Positions 17,819 through 25,904 of a stretch of 64,000 bases of DNA are shown here, piece after piece. Positions within the stretch are counted from its first letter, which is position 1; every line of letters starts with the position of its first letter. The stretch spans positions 248,001-312,000 of the forward strand of contig NZ_JAKNQJ010000001.1 of NCBI RefSeq assembly GCF_022662335.1, read 5' to 3'. The DNA is from Sphingomonas sp. CROZ-RG-20F-R02-07. GTDB lineage: Bacteria; Pseudomonadota; Alphaproteobacteria; Sphingomonadales; Sphingomonadaceae. The notes beneath the pieces were generated by a model. The model worked only from the letters and a program-made list of their open reading frames with translations. It was not told the DNA's origin and searched no databases. The translations under genes and the position numbers were made by a program.

Positions 17819-20401
17819 ATGACGGTTCGAGGAAATCTTCGCGCAGCAGGATCGGCCATGGCGCTGGTGGCGGCAGCGATCGCCGCGCCGGCCTTCGCGC
17901 AGTCCGCCGCGAGCCCTGCGCCGCAGCCGGGGGATCAGCCCGCCGCCGCCCCCAACACGCCGCAGGCGGCAACCGCGAACGGCCCGGCGAGCGTCGACGA
18001 CATCGTCGTCACCGCGCAGAAGCGCAGCCAGAGCCTGCAGGACGTGCCGATCGTCGTGACGACGGTGAGCCACCAGTTGCTCCAGGATGCGGGCGTCAAG
18101 GACATCAAGGATCTGGCGTTGCTCGCCCCCGGCCTGCTCGTCACCTCGACCAGCAGCGAGGCCTCGACCACCGCGCGAATTCGCGGAATCGGTACGGTCG
18201 GCGACAATCCCGGCCTCGAATCCTCGGTCGGCATCGTGATCGACGGCGTCTACCGTTCGCGCAACGGCGTCGGCTTCGGCGATCTGGGCGATGTCGAGCG
18301 GATCGAAGTGCTGAAGGGGCCGCAGGGCACGCTGTTCGGCAAATCCGCGACGGCCGGCGTCATCAACATCATCACCGCGCTGCCGCAATTCACCTTCGGC
18401 ATGGATGCCGAGCTGACCGCGGGCAATTACGGCGCGATGGGCGGTGCGGTCGAGGTGACCGGCCCGGTGAGCGACAAGCTGGCCGCGAGCCTCTATTTCG
18501 CCGGCCGCGAGCGCGACGGCTATTTCGACGTGAACACGGGCGCGGGGCCGCGCACCAAGAGGGACGACACCGACCGGCATTTCTACACCTTCCGCGGGCA
18601 GCTCCTCTACAAGCCGACCGACACGCTGACGCTGCGCCTGATCGGCGACGTTTCGCGCCGCGACGAGCATTGCTGCATCGCCGTCATCACGCGCCCCAGC
18701 CAGGCGCCGGCACCCAACCTCGCCAACAATCTGGTCGCGGCACTGGGCGGCAACGACGGAAACCCCGCCACGCCTTATGACCGCAACGCCTATTCGAACC
18801 GCGACGATCGCCAGCGGACGCGCGACCAGGGTGTGTCGCTCCAGGCCGACTGGCAGGTCGGGCCGGGAACGCTGACGTCGATCACCGCCTATCGCGACTG
18901 GAAGATCACCGGCGGCTTCGATGCCGATTTCTCGACCGCCGATCTCGATTACCTGCCCGACAATGACAGCAATTCGAGCCAGTTCCGCACCTTCAGCCAG
19001 GAACTCCGCTATGCGGGCACGTCCGGCAAGCTCGACTATCTCGTCGGCGGGTTCTTCTCCAACGAGAAGCTGCGCCAGAACACCAGCGTGCTCGTCGGCA
19101 GCCAGTTCACGCCCTATCTCAGCCTGCTCTTCTCCTCGCTGGTCGAGGGCAAGCCCGATCCCACCTTCCTGCGCACGGGGCTCACCTTTCCGTTCGTCGG
19201 CGGCGTGAACTATGCCGCCGATTCGGGATCGGTCGATCGCTATCGCCAGACCGACGACACCTATGCGATCTTCACGAACAACACGCTGCACCTGACCGAC
19301 AAGCTCGATTTCAACGTCGGCCTTCGCTACACGTGGGACGACAAGTCGCTGAACACGGCGAGCACCAATATCGGCGGCGGCGCGGGTTGCGGCGCGGCCA
19401 ATGCGGCCTTCGGGATTCTTGCGCGGGTCAATCCGGCGGCAGCGGCGCAACTGGCCGCCGTGAACGGCACACTCTGCCTGCCGTTCCTGAGCCCGGGCTA
19501 CAACAACTTCACCGACTATCAGTCGGAGAATGAGCGCAACCTGTCGGGCACGGCCAAGCTCGCCTATCGCTTCAGCCGTTCGCTGCTCGTCTATGGTTCC
19601 TATGCGCGCGGCTACAAGGCCGGCGGGTTCAACCTCGATCGCGTCGAATGCACCGTCGGCCAGCCCGGCTGTGCGCCGGGCAGCGCCGCGGTGAACACGC
19701 CGATCACCAACACCGGTTTCCCGAAGGAAACCAACGACTCGTTCGAGCTGGGCCAGAAGGCGACGCTGTTCAACCGCAAGGTGCTGTTCAACACGACCTT
19801 GTTCTACCAGAAATATGCCGGCTTCCAGCTCAACACCTTCAACGGGCTGGTGTTCGTGGTGGATTCGGTGCCCCATGTCGTCAGCAAGGGGATCGACGCC
19901 GATTTCGTCTGGTTCGCGACCAACCGGCTCAATCTGCAGGGCGGCGTGACCGTGGCGGATACGCGCTATCACCTGTCGTCGAGCGAGCTCGCCGATCTCG
20001 TGCTGCGGACGGACTTCCAAGGCGGTGCGCGGTCGCGGCTGTCGCTGGCACCCCTCTACTCGGCGTCGCTGTCGGGCACCTACACGCAGCCGATCGGCGA
20101 GACCAAGCAGTTGCGCCTCACGATCGGTGCGAAATACTCGTCGGGCTACAACACCGGATCGGATCTCGATCCCGGCAAATACCAGACGGGCTATACGCTG
20201 ACGAACGGCCGGCTGGGCTTCGGTCCGACCGATCACCGCTGGAGCGCCGAGGTCTGGGTCGAGAACATGTTCGACACCAACTACAAGCAGGTGGCGTTCG
20301 ACTCCGGCTTCCAGAACGTGCCGACCAACGCGACCGGCGTGCTGGACGCGTTCCTGGGCGCACCGCGCACCTTCGGCGGCACGCTGCGCTTCCACTATTG
20401 A
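17819..20401 (+). CDS. TonB-dependent outer-membrane receptor
   Basis: The roughly 860-residue receptor has a signal peptide (RAAGSAMALVAAAIAAPAFAQ) and a Pro/Ala-rich spacer. The TonB box region is DDIVVTAQKRSQSLQDVP. The plug domain contains LLAPGLLVTS, RIRGIG and RIEVLKGPQGTLFGKSATAGVINI, and a 22-strand barrel ends in aromatic LRFHY. Such proteins import large or scarce ligands using the proton gradient via TonB. The QKR and VPIVVT signature is the iron-complex/sugar-type subgroup common in sphingomonads, but the ligand cannot be read. Three ATGs sit in a row; the one at 17819 has GGGAGG six bases upstream. Confidence 0.93.
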   Translation: MTVRGNLRAAGSAMALVAAAIAAPAFAQSAASPAPQPGDQPAAAPNTPQAATANGPASVDDIVVTAQKRSQSLQDVPIVVTTVSHQLLQDAGVKDIKDLALLAPGLLVTSTSSEASTTARIRGIGTVGDNPGLESSVGIVIDGVYRSRNGVGFGDLGDVERIEVLKGPQGTLFGKSATAGVINIITALPQFTFGMDAELTAGNYGAMGGAVEVTGPVSDKLAASLYFAGRERDGYFDVNTGAGPRTKRDDTDRHFYTFRGQLLYKPTDTLTLRLIGDVSRRDEHCCIAVITRPSQAPAPNLANNLVAALGGNDGNPATPYDRNAYSNRDDRQRTRDQGVSLQADWQVGPGTLTSITAYRDWKITGGFDADFSTADLDYLPDNDSNSSQFRTFSQELRYAGTSGKLDYLVGGFFSNEKLRQNTSVLVGSQFTPYLSLLFSSLVEGKPDPTFLRTGLTFPFVGGVNYAADSGSVDRYRQTDDTYAIFTNNTLHLTDKLDFNVGLRYTWDDKSLNTASTNIGGGAGCGAANAAFGILARVNPAAAAQLAAVNGTLCLPFLSPGYNNFTDYQSENERNLSGTAKLAYRFSRSLLVYGSYARGYKAGGFNLDRVECTVGQPGCAPGSAAVNTPITNTGFPKETNDSFELGQKATLFNRKVLFNTTLFYQKYAGFQLNTFNGLVFVVDSVPHVVSKGIDADFVWFATNRLNLQGGVTVADTRYHLSSSELADLVLRTDFQGGARSRLSLAPLYSASLSGTYTQPIGETKQLRLTIGAKYSSGYNTGSDLDPGKYQTGYTLTNGRLGFGPTDHRWSAEVWVENMFDTNYKQVAFDSGFQNVPTNATGVLDAFLGAPRTFGGTLRFHY

Positions 20402-20404
20402 CGA

Positions 20405-21319
20405 TCAGGTGCGGTCGGCGGGTTCCCCGTCGGCCGCCATCGTCTCGGCGGGAGACTGGGGCGGGGTCATGCCGCGGTGGATGCGGACCCCCGCCGTCAT
20501 CGATGCGCCGGTCGCCGGCATCGCCGCCGCGTGTTCGCGGTGGATGGTGACGCCGGCCTGCTGCACCAGATCCATGGGGAACGCGGCCTCGGGCGCGAAG
20601 GGCGCCGGGGCGCTGCCGCCGGTCGCGGGCTCGAGGCCCGAATAGCCTTGATGGAACGACAGCGATCGGGCGAGCGCATCGTGCCAGCGATAGAAGATAT
20701 GCGCGCCGATGCTGCCGATCCGCGACAGGCTGGGCGCCCACCAGGGTGAAACCGCCTGAGTGTGGTAGAAGACGGCCGCGCCCACCGGAGCATAGACGTT
20801 GCCGGACAGCGCCGCTTCCGCCACCGCGCGCGCGCGTTCCCATGCGTGCGGTTCGCGGCGCGCCATCAGCGCACCGTCGCAGGTGAAGGTGAACTGACAC
20901 CCCGACGAGCGGGTGCCGCGCTGATACACCACCCCGCACACGCTTTTGGGAAACGCGCGGTCGCGCACCCGGTTTAGCACCACCTGCGCCACCGCGCGCT
21001 GGCCGTCGAGCGGCTCCGATCGCGCCTCGTAATAGACGGCCTGGGTCAGGCAATCGGTCGCGCGGCTCGCGTCGTCGGCGCTGCGGGCGGCGGCGAGGAA
21101 GGGCGGGGCGGAGGCGATGCGCGCGGCGAAGCGGGGCGTGGCGCCAGCAGCAGCGGGCACGGCGTCGTCGGGCACGCGAAGCGCCAGTGCCTGCAGCAGC
21201 GACCGCGAGTCGAGCGCCCGCGGCCGGGTGGAGGCGACCGTCCGCGCCGCGTGCTCCGACGGCACGCACGACGTGACGACGCCGAGGGCGCTCACGAGCA
21301 GGAATTGTCTATACATCAT
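20405..21319 (-). CDS. SleB-type cell wall hydrolase (Hydrolase_2)
   Basis: This protein of about 304 residues has an N-terminal hydrophobic signal ending VVTSC, a possible lipobox. The catalytic domain contains DCLTQAVYYEARSEPLDGQR, AVAQVVLNRV, then CQFTFTCDG, and later VFYHTQAVSPWW. The Glu in YYEAR is the expected catalytic acid of this lytic transglycosylase-like family, which cleaves peptidoglycan glycan strands. A disordered Pro/Ala tail of about 80 residues follows. The start at 21319 (or 21316) is preferred over an upstream ATG at 21352 because the signal peptide begins there. It is convergent with the TonB receptor, 3 bases apart. Confidence 0.88.
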   Translation of the reverse strand: MMYRQFLLVSALGVVTSCVPSEHAARTVASTRPRALDSRSLLQALALRVPDDAVPAAAGATPRFAARIASAPPFLAAARSADDASRATDCLTQAVYYEARSEPLDGQRAVAQVVLNRVRDRAFPKSVCGVVYQRGTRSSGCQFTFTCDGALMARREPHAWERARAVAEAALSGNVYAPVGAAVFYHTQAVSPWWAPSLSRIGSIGAHIFYRWHDALARSLSFHQGYSGLEPATGGSAPAPFAPEAAFPMDLVQQAGVTIHREHAAAMPATGASMTAGVRIHRGMTPPQSPAETMAADGEPADRT

Positions 21320-21558
21320 GCCCGCGCCGATCGCCGCCGAAGCGCCGACCATAGGAGCGGCTGGTTAGCGGCCGGTTAAGCCGGATCGGCGGCCGGGCGC
21401 TCCGCCGTTAACCTTTCTAAACAGAAGCTGAACGATGATGTTCAGCGGCGATTGCGGCCGTCCGGCTAGGAACGGCGGCAAGGTTCTTGCGGATGTTCGA
21501 ACGCGAGCTTTCGCCCCGTTTTCAACAGCGTGCATCCAACAGCCGAACGACACGCGAT

Positions 21559-21564
21559 TATAAT
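21559..21564 (+). promoter_or_regulatory. candidate -10 element upstream of the MFS-phosphatase cluster
   Basis: A perfect TATAAT lies in an AT-rich patch 74 bases before the MFS start. At a 17-base spacing the -35 candidate is CCAACA, which is weak, so activation by a regulator is possible. Confidence 0.4.
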
Positions 21565-21637
21565 ATATGACAAATAACGACCGGCCTGGACCTTTCGCCC
21601 ATCACTTGGGTTAAGCGCGGGCAGCGAGGAGCATGGC

Positions 21638-22960
21638 ATGGCGACGATGGCGGTCCCGAGCGGGGGTGGTGACGCTGCGGGGACGAAGGGGGGCGACACG
21701 AAGCGCGCTACTCGCGCGCTTCAGGCGCTGAACTTCAGCATGGCGGACATGCAGGCGGGCATCGGCCCGTTCCTGGGCGTGTTCCTGCAGCAGCGCGGAT
21801 GGCAGACCGGGCCGATCGGCACGGTGATGACCGCGGGCGGCGTGGCCGGCATGCTGATGACCGCGCCCGCCGGTGCGTTCATCGATCACACCGAGAAGAA
21901 GCGCTGGGTCGTCGTCGTCACCGGCATCTGCACGGTGCTCGCGTCGTTCCTGATCCTGTGGTCGCAGACCTGGACCGTGGTGACGATCAGCCAGGTCGCG
22001 ACCGCGATCGCCGGTGCCGCCATCGGCCCCGCCGTCGCCGGCATGACGCTCGGCATCGTCCGGCAAAAGGGTTTCAACGCGCAGAACGGGCGCAACCAGG
22101 CGTGGAACCATGCCGGCAACATGGTGGGCGCGGGGCTTTCGGGCTGGCTCGGCTGGAAGTTCGGCATGCCGGCGATCTTCTATCTCGCGGCCGGTTTCGG
22201 CGTGCTCGCCATCATTTCCGTCCTGTCGATCCCCGAGCGCGCCATCGACCATCGTGCGGCGCGCGGGCTGGAAGGCGAGGGTGGCGACGACGACGCGGGC
22301 GGCAAGGCGGAGGGCTTCAAGGTCCTGATGCGCAACAAGCCGATGCTGATCCTGGCCGCGGCGCTCGCCTGTTTCCATCTCGGCAATGGCGCGATGCTGC
22401 CGCTGTACGGGCTGGCGGTGGTCGGCGCGGGCAAGGGCAATCCCGCGATGTTCACCGCCATGACCGTCGTCGTCGCGCAGGCGGTGATGATCGTGACGAG
22501 CTTAATCGCCATGAAGGTGGCGGCCGGCCGGGGCTATTGGCTGGTGCTCCTGATCTCGTTTGCGGCGCTGCCGCTGCGCGGGTTTCTCGCCGGAACCTTC
22601 ATCGAATATTGGGGCGTGTGGCCGGTGCAGGCGCTCGACGGGATCGGGGCCGGGTTGCAGAGCGTCGCGGTGCCGGGGCTCGTCGCCTGCCTGCTCAGCG
22701 GCACCGGGCGCGTAAACGTCGGGCAGGGCGCAGTGATGACGGTGCAGGGCGTTGGCGCCAGCCTGTCGCCCGCGATCGGCGGGTGGCTCGCGCAGGAACT
22801 GGGCTATCACGTCGCCTTCTTCATCCTCGGCAGCTTCGCGCTGGCCAGCCTCGCGCTGTGGATCGGTTTTGCCGGCACGCTGCGCCCGGCCTGCTCGCCC
22901 AAGCACGACGGTGACGGGGATGGCGATGGCGGGGAGCCCCAGCCGGAGGCCGCGCGATGA
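21638..22960 (+). CDS. MFS-family transporter
   Basis: This 440-residue protein has about 12 hydrophobic segments. Between helices 2 and 3 is DHTEKKRW, the major-facilitator loop position. There is a hydrophilic central loop (about residues 205-228), then GNGAMLPLYGLAV in the second half, and an Asp/Gly-rich C-terminal tail. MFS carriers move small solutes by symport or antiport; the substrate is not readable. The next gene overlaps its stop by 4 bases (ATGA), so the MFS and phosphoesterase are translationally coupled. Confidence 0.88.
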   Translation: MATMAVPSGGGDAAGTKGGDTKRATRALQALNFSMADMQAGIGPFLGVFLQQRGWQTGPIGTVMTAGGVAGMLMTAPAGAFIDHTEKKRWVVVVTGICTVLASFLILWSQTWTVVTISQVATAIAGAAIGPAVAGMTLGIVRQKGFNAQNGRNQAWNHAGNMVGAGLSGWLGWKFGMPAIFYLAAGFGVLAIISVLSIPERAIDHRAARGLEGEGGDDDAGGKAEGFKVLMRNKPMLILAAALACFHLGNGAMLPLYGLAVVGAGKGNPAMFTAMTVVVAQAVMIVTSLIAMKVAAGRGYWLVLLISFAALPLRGFLAGTFIEYWGVWPVQALDGIGAGLQSVAVPGLVACLLSGTGRVNVGQGAVMTVQGVGASLSPAIGGWLAQELGYHVAFFILGSFALASLALWIGFAGTLRPACSPKHDGDGDGDGGEPQPEAAR

Positions 22961-24075
22961 CCGCGACGATCGCCTGGGTCCATGTCGGAGACCTCCACAT
23001 CGACGAGGCCGATGGCTGGCAGAGTCTCGATCGGCTGGAGACCATCGTCGGGCAGGTGAACACGCGGATCGGCCGGGATGCCGATTTCGTGTTCCTGCCG
23101 GGCGACAACGCCAATCATGGCACGCCGGAGCAATATGCGCGGATGATCGAAGCGCTCGCGCCGCTCGACTGGCCCTGGCGCGCGATCCCCGGCGATCATG
23201 ATTTCGAACCGCACGATCTGATCGCCTACGAGGCCGCGATTCCGCCCGCGAACCGGCCCGAGGCGGAAACGATCGGCGGCTATCGCTGCGTGTTCCTCGA
23301 CATCGTCGGCGACGGCGCGGGCGGCCCCGATTTCCGCGTGACGACGCACCACCGCAACCGGATCCGCGAGGAACTGGCGCGGGCCGAGGCGGCCGGGCAG
23401 ATCCCGCTCGTCTTCATGCACGCCTATCCCGGCGATCTCGCCGCCGATGGCGACGAGATCGCGCGCACCTTCGCCGATGGCGGCGTGGCGTTCGTCGATA
23501 CGGGGCACACCCATTATAACGAACTGCTGAACGACGGCCGCACCGTCTATGGCGCGACTCGTTCCACCGGGCAGATCGAGGAGGATGACGGCCGGCCGGG
23601 GTTCACGATCGTCTGCCTCCACGACCGCGTCCCGAGCTGGCGATTCCGCCGGCTGGATGACGCCTGGCCGCATGTGCAGATCGTCGCCCCCTGCGACCGG
23701 CGGCTCGTGACCCGGCCGTCCGACTCCCATCAGGTGCCGCGACCGGGGCCGGTGACGATCGTCGCCAGGCTCTTCGGCGCCGGCCCGAACGCGGCGGTGT
23801 CCGTGTCGATCGACGGCGGCCCGGCCGCCACGATGACCCTGGTGGACGGCGCCTGGCAGGCGGAAACGATGCTGTCGGAGGGCTTGCGGCGCGTCGAGGT
23901 GGCTTGCGGCACCGCGCGCGATCGGATCGAGCTGCTGGTGCGGGACGTGATGGACATTCCCAAACGCCGGCCGCTGGTGGCGCCGGGGATCGACTGCCAC
24001 GCGGTGGGTGCGTGGCCCGAGGCCGGGATCGATGGATCGCAGCGCGGCCCCAACAAGAATGGCGGTGGCTGGTGA
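22957..24075 (+). CDS. calcineurin-like metallophosphoesterase
   Basis: The 372-residue protein carries the five metallophosphoesterase blocks: GDLH near residue 12, GDN (LPGDNANHG), GDHD (IPGDHD), a single His (VFMHAYPGD) and GHTH (DTGHTHYNE). These coordinate two metals and hydrolyse phosphate mono- or diesters. About 120 C-terminal residues form a beta-rich extra domain. There is no signal peptide, so it acts in the cytoplasm. It overlaps the MFS gene (ATGA) and the following permease gene (GTGA), suggesting it processes something moved by one of these carriers. Confidence 0.9.
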   Translation: MTATIAWVHVGDLHIDEADGWQSLDRLETIVGQVNTRIGRDADFVFLPGDNANHGTPEQYARMIEALAPLDWPWRAIPGDHDFEPHDLIAYEAAIPPANRPEAETIGGYRCVFLDIVGDGAGGPDFRVTTHHRNRIREELARAEAAGQIPLVFMHAYPGDLAADGDEIARTFADGGVAFVDTGHTHYNELLNDGRTVYGATRSTGQIEEDDGRPGFTIVCLHDRVPSWRFRRLDDAWPHVQIVAPCDRRLVTRPSDSHQVPRPGPVTIVARLFGAGPNAAVSVSIDGGPAATMTLVDGAWQAETMLSEGLRRVEVACGTARDRIELLVRDVMDIPKRRPLVAPGIDCHAVGAWPEAGIDGSQRGPNKNGGGW

Positions 24076-25322
24076 CCTTGGCGACGGGGGCGACATGGGC
24101 CATTGCCGGCCTGTCCACGGCAGGCGTGATCGGCCGGCCGATGCGCTGGCCCGAATGGATCTGGGCGGTCGCCGGTGCGGTGCTGCTGGTGTTCGCGGGC
24201 CTGATGCCGATCGGCGCCGCGGGCGACGCGATCACCAAGGGGCTCGACGTCTATCTGTTCCTCACCGGCATGATGCTGCTGAGTGAAACGGCACGCGAAC
24301 ATGGCGTCTTCGACTGGGTCGCGGCCACCGCGGTCAACGCCGCCAACCGGTCGCGGCCGCGGCTCTTCGCGCTGGTCTATGCGACGGGCGTTATCGTCAC
24401 GACCTTCATGTCGAACGACGCGACCGCGGTGGTGCTGACGCCCGCGGTGTTCGCCGCCGCCAAGAAGGCCAAGGCCGAGCCGCTGCCGCTGCTCTTCGCC
24501 TGCGCGCTGATCGCCAACGCGGCCAGTTTCGTGCTGCCGATCTCCAACCCCGCCAATCTCGTTCTTTATGGCGGCCATATGCCGCCGCTCGGCCAGTGGC
24601 TCGGATCGTTCGCGCTGCCGTCGCTGGCCTCGATCGCCGTCACGTTCGTGGTGCTGCGCGTGATCGAACGCAAGCGGATCGCGGGCGAATGCGAATGCGA
24701 CGTGGAGCGCGAGGCGCTGTCGCGCGGCGGCAAGCTCGCCTTTGCCGGGATCCTGCTGACGGCGGTACTGCTGGTGGCGATGTCGGCGCTGGACCAGCAG
24801 CTTGGCCTGCCGACCGCTTTGGCGGGCATCGCCACCGCACTCGCGGTATCGGCGATCGCGCGCCGCTCGCCGATCGATCTCGTGAAGAGCGTCTCGTGGG
24901 GCGTGCTGCCGCTGGTCGCCGGGCTGTTCGTGCTGGTCGAGGCGCTGGACCGGACCGGCGTGATCCGGATGGTGGCCGATGCGATCCGGCACGGCGCGCA
25001 GGATCCGACGCGAACCGCGGCGGTGGCGGGCACCGTGCTGGCGTTCGGATCGAACCTGATGAACAATCTGCCCGCGGGGCTGATCGCCAGCACGGCAGTG
25101 CTTCAGGCGCAGCCGCCGCGGCTCGTCACCGATGCGCTGTTGATCGGGGTCGATCTCGGACCCAATCTGTCGGTGACGGGCTCGCTCGCGACGATCCTCT
25201 GGCTCCAGGCGATCCGCCGCGAGGGCGAGAACGTCACCTTCGCCGCATTTCTCAAGGTGGGCGCCGTCGCGATGCCCGCCGCGCTCCTCGCCGCGCTCGG
25301 CCTGCGGCTTCTGATCGGCTGA
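24072..25322 (+). CDS. ArsB/ion-transporter-superfamily permease
   Basis: The roughly 416-residue protein has about 11 hydrophobic helices. It shows the family features TTFMSNDATAVVLTP in the first half and SNLMNNLPAGLIA with LIGVDLGPNLSVTGSLATILW in the second, which identify the ArsB/CitM-type superfamily. ArsB exports arsenite, but homologues also move other anions. I chose the GTG at 24072, which overlaps the phosphoesterase stop. No ArsC, ArsR or ArsH is adjacent, so arsenic resistance is not established. Confidence 0.82.
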   Translation: MTLATGATWAIAGLSTAGVIGRPMRWPEWIWAVAGAVLLVFAGLMPIGAAGDAITKGLDVYLFLTGMMLLSETAREHGVFDWVAATAVNAANRSRPRLFALVYATGVIVTTFMSNDATAVVLTPAVFAAAKKAKAEPLPLLFACALIANAASFVLPISNPANLVLYGGHMPPLGQWLGSFALPSLASIAVTFVVLRVIERKRIAGECECDVEREALSRGGKLAFAGILLTAVLLVAMSALDQQLGLPTALAGIATALAVSAIARRSPIDLVKSVSWGVLPLVAGLFVLVEALDRTGVIRMVADAIRHGAQDPTRTAAVAGTVLAFGSNLMNNLPAGLIASTAVLQAQPPRLVTDALLIGVDLGPNLSVTGSLATILWLQAIRREGENVTFAAFLKVGAVAMPAALLAALGLRLLIG

Positions 25323-25338
25323 ACAAGGAAATCATCGC

Positions 25339-25785
25339 ATGAACGCTGCCTGGGCCTATCCCTTCATCTTCGCTGCCGGCATGTTGCAGGCGGTGGGCGC
25401 GGCCATGGGCGGCGAGCTCAACAAGTCGCTGCAGAACCCATGGCTCGCCACCTCGGTCTCGTTCATGCTCGTGCTGTTCGCGACGGTCGCGCTCTTCGCG
25501 TGCATGCCGCGCCCGCTGCCGACTGTCGGTGACTTCGCGTCGATGCCGTGGTGGGCGCCGTTGGGCGGCATCGTCGGCGCGGTCGCGGTGTTCGCCGGCT
25601 TCCTGCTGATCCAGAAGCTGGGGGCGGGGCCGGTCAACGGGATCACCATCACGGCCAATATCCTCGCCAGCCTCGCCATTGATCATTTCGGGCTGCTGCG
25701 CATGGAACAGCATGCGATGAACCCGTGGCGGGCGCTGGGCGCGGTGCTGATGGTGGCGGGCGTGACGCTGATCGCCAAGTTCTGA
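25339..25785 (+). CDS. small DMT-superfamily membrane protein (YdcZ/DUF606-type)
   Basis: This 148-residue protein has five hydrophobic helices and the family hallmarks: an N-terminal AAGMLQAVGAAMGGELNKSL, PWWAPLGGIVGAVAVFAGFLLIQKLGAG and DHFGLLRM. Such half-size drug/metabolite transporters usually work as dimers. It begins 16 bases after the permease, behind AAGGAAAT, and is probably in the same operon. Substrate unknown. Confidence 0.85.
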   Translation: MNAAWAYPFIFAAGMLQAVGAAMGGELNKSLQNPWLATSVSFMLVLFATVALFACMPRPLPTVGDFASMPWWAPLGGIVGAVAVFAGFLLIQKLGAGPVNGITITANILASLAIDHFGLLRMEQHAMNPWRALGAVLMVAGVTLIAKF

Positions 25786-25835
25786 TCGGCGTTAATCTCC
25801 CTGAAAAATTCCCAATGTCCGGCCGGCCGGGCGTT

Positions 25836-25853
25836 TTGTAACACAACTGACTT
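25836..25853 (+). promoter_or_regulatory. weak PHO-box-like direct repeat
   Basis: TTGTAAC-ACAA-CTGACTT has the 7-4-7 spacing of a PhoB site, with about 4 and 5 matches per half to CTGTCAT. It lies 52 bases before the receptor gene that is coupled to an acid phosphatase. The match is too weak to rely on alone. Confidence 0.25.
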
Positions 25854-25904
25854 CGGTTCTTCCTAACGCCGCCACAAAGGTACTGGCCTTAGGGGGACCG
25901 ACAC

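Noticed and set aside
17735..20395. Long minus-strand open frame (about 886 codons)
   Set aside because: It is fully antisense to the TonB-dependent receptor gene, whose translation is clearly real.
24072..25322. Arsenic-resistance operon
   Set aside because: The permease resembles ArsB, but no arsC, arsH or arsR is adjacent, and the only ArsR-type gene is 23 kb away.
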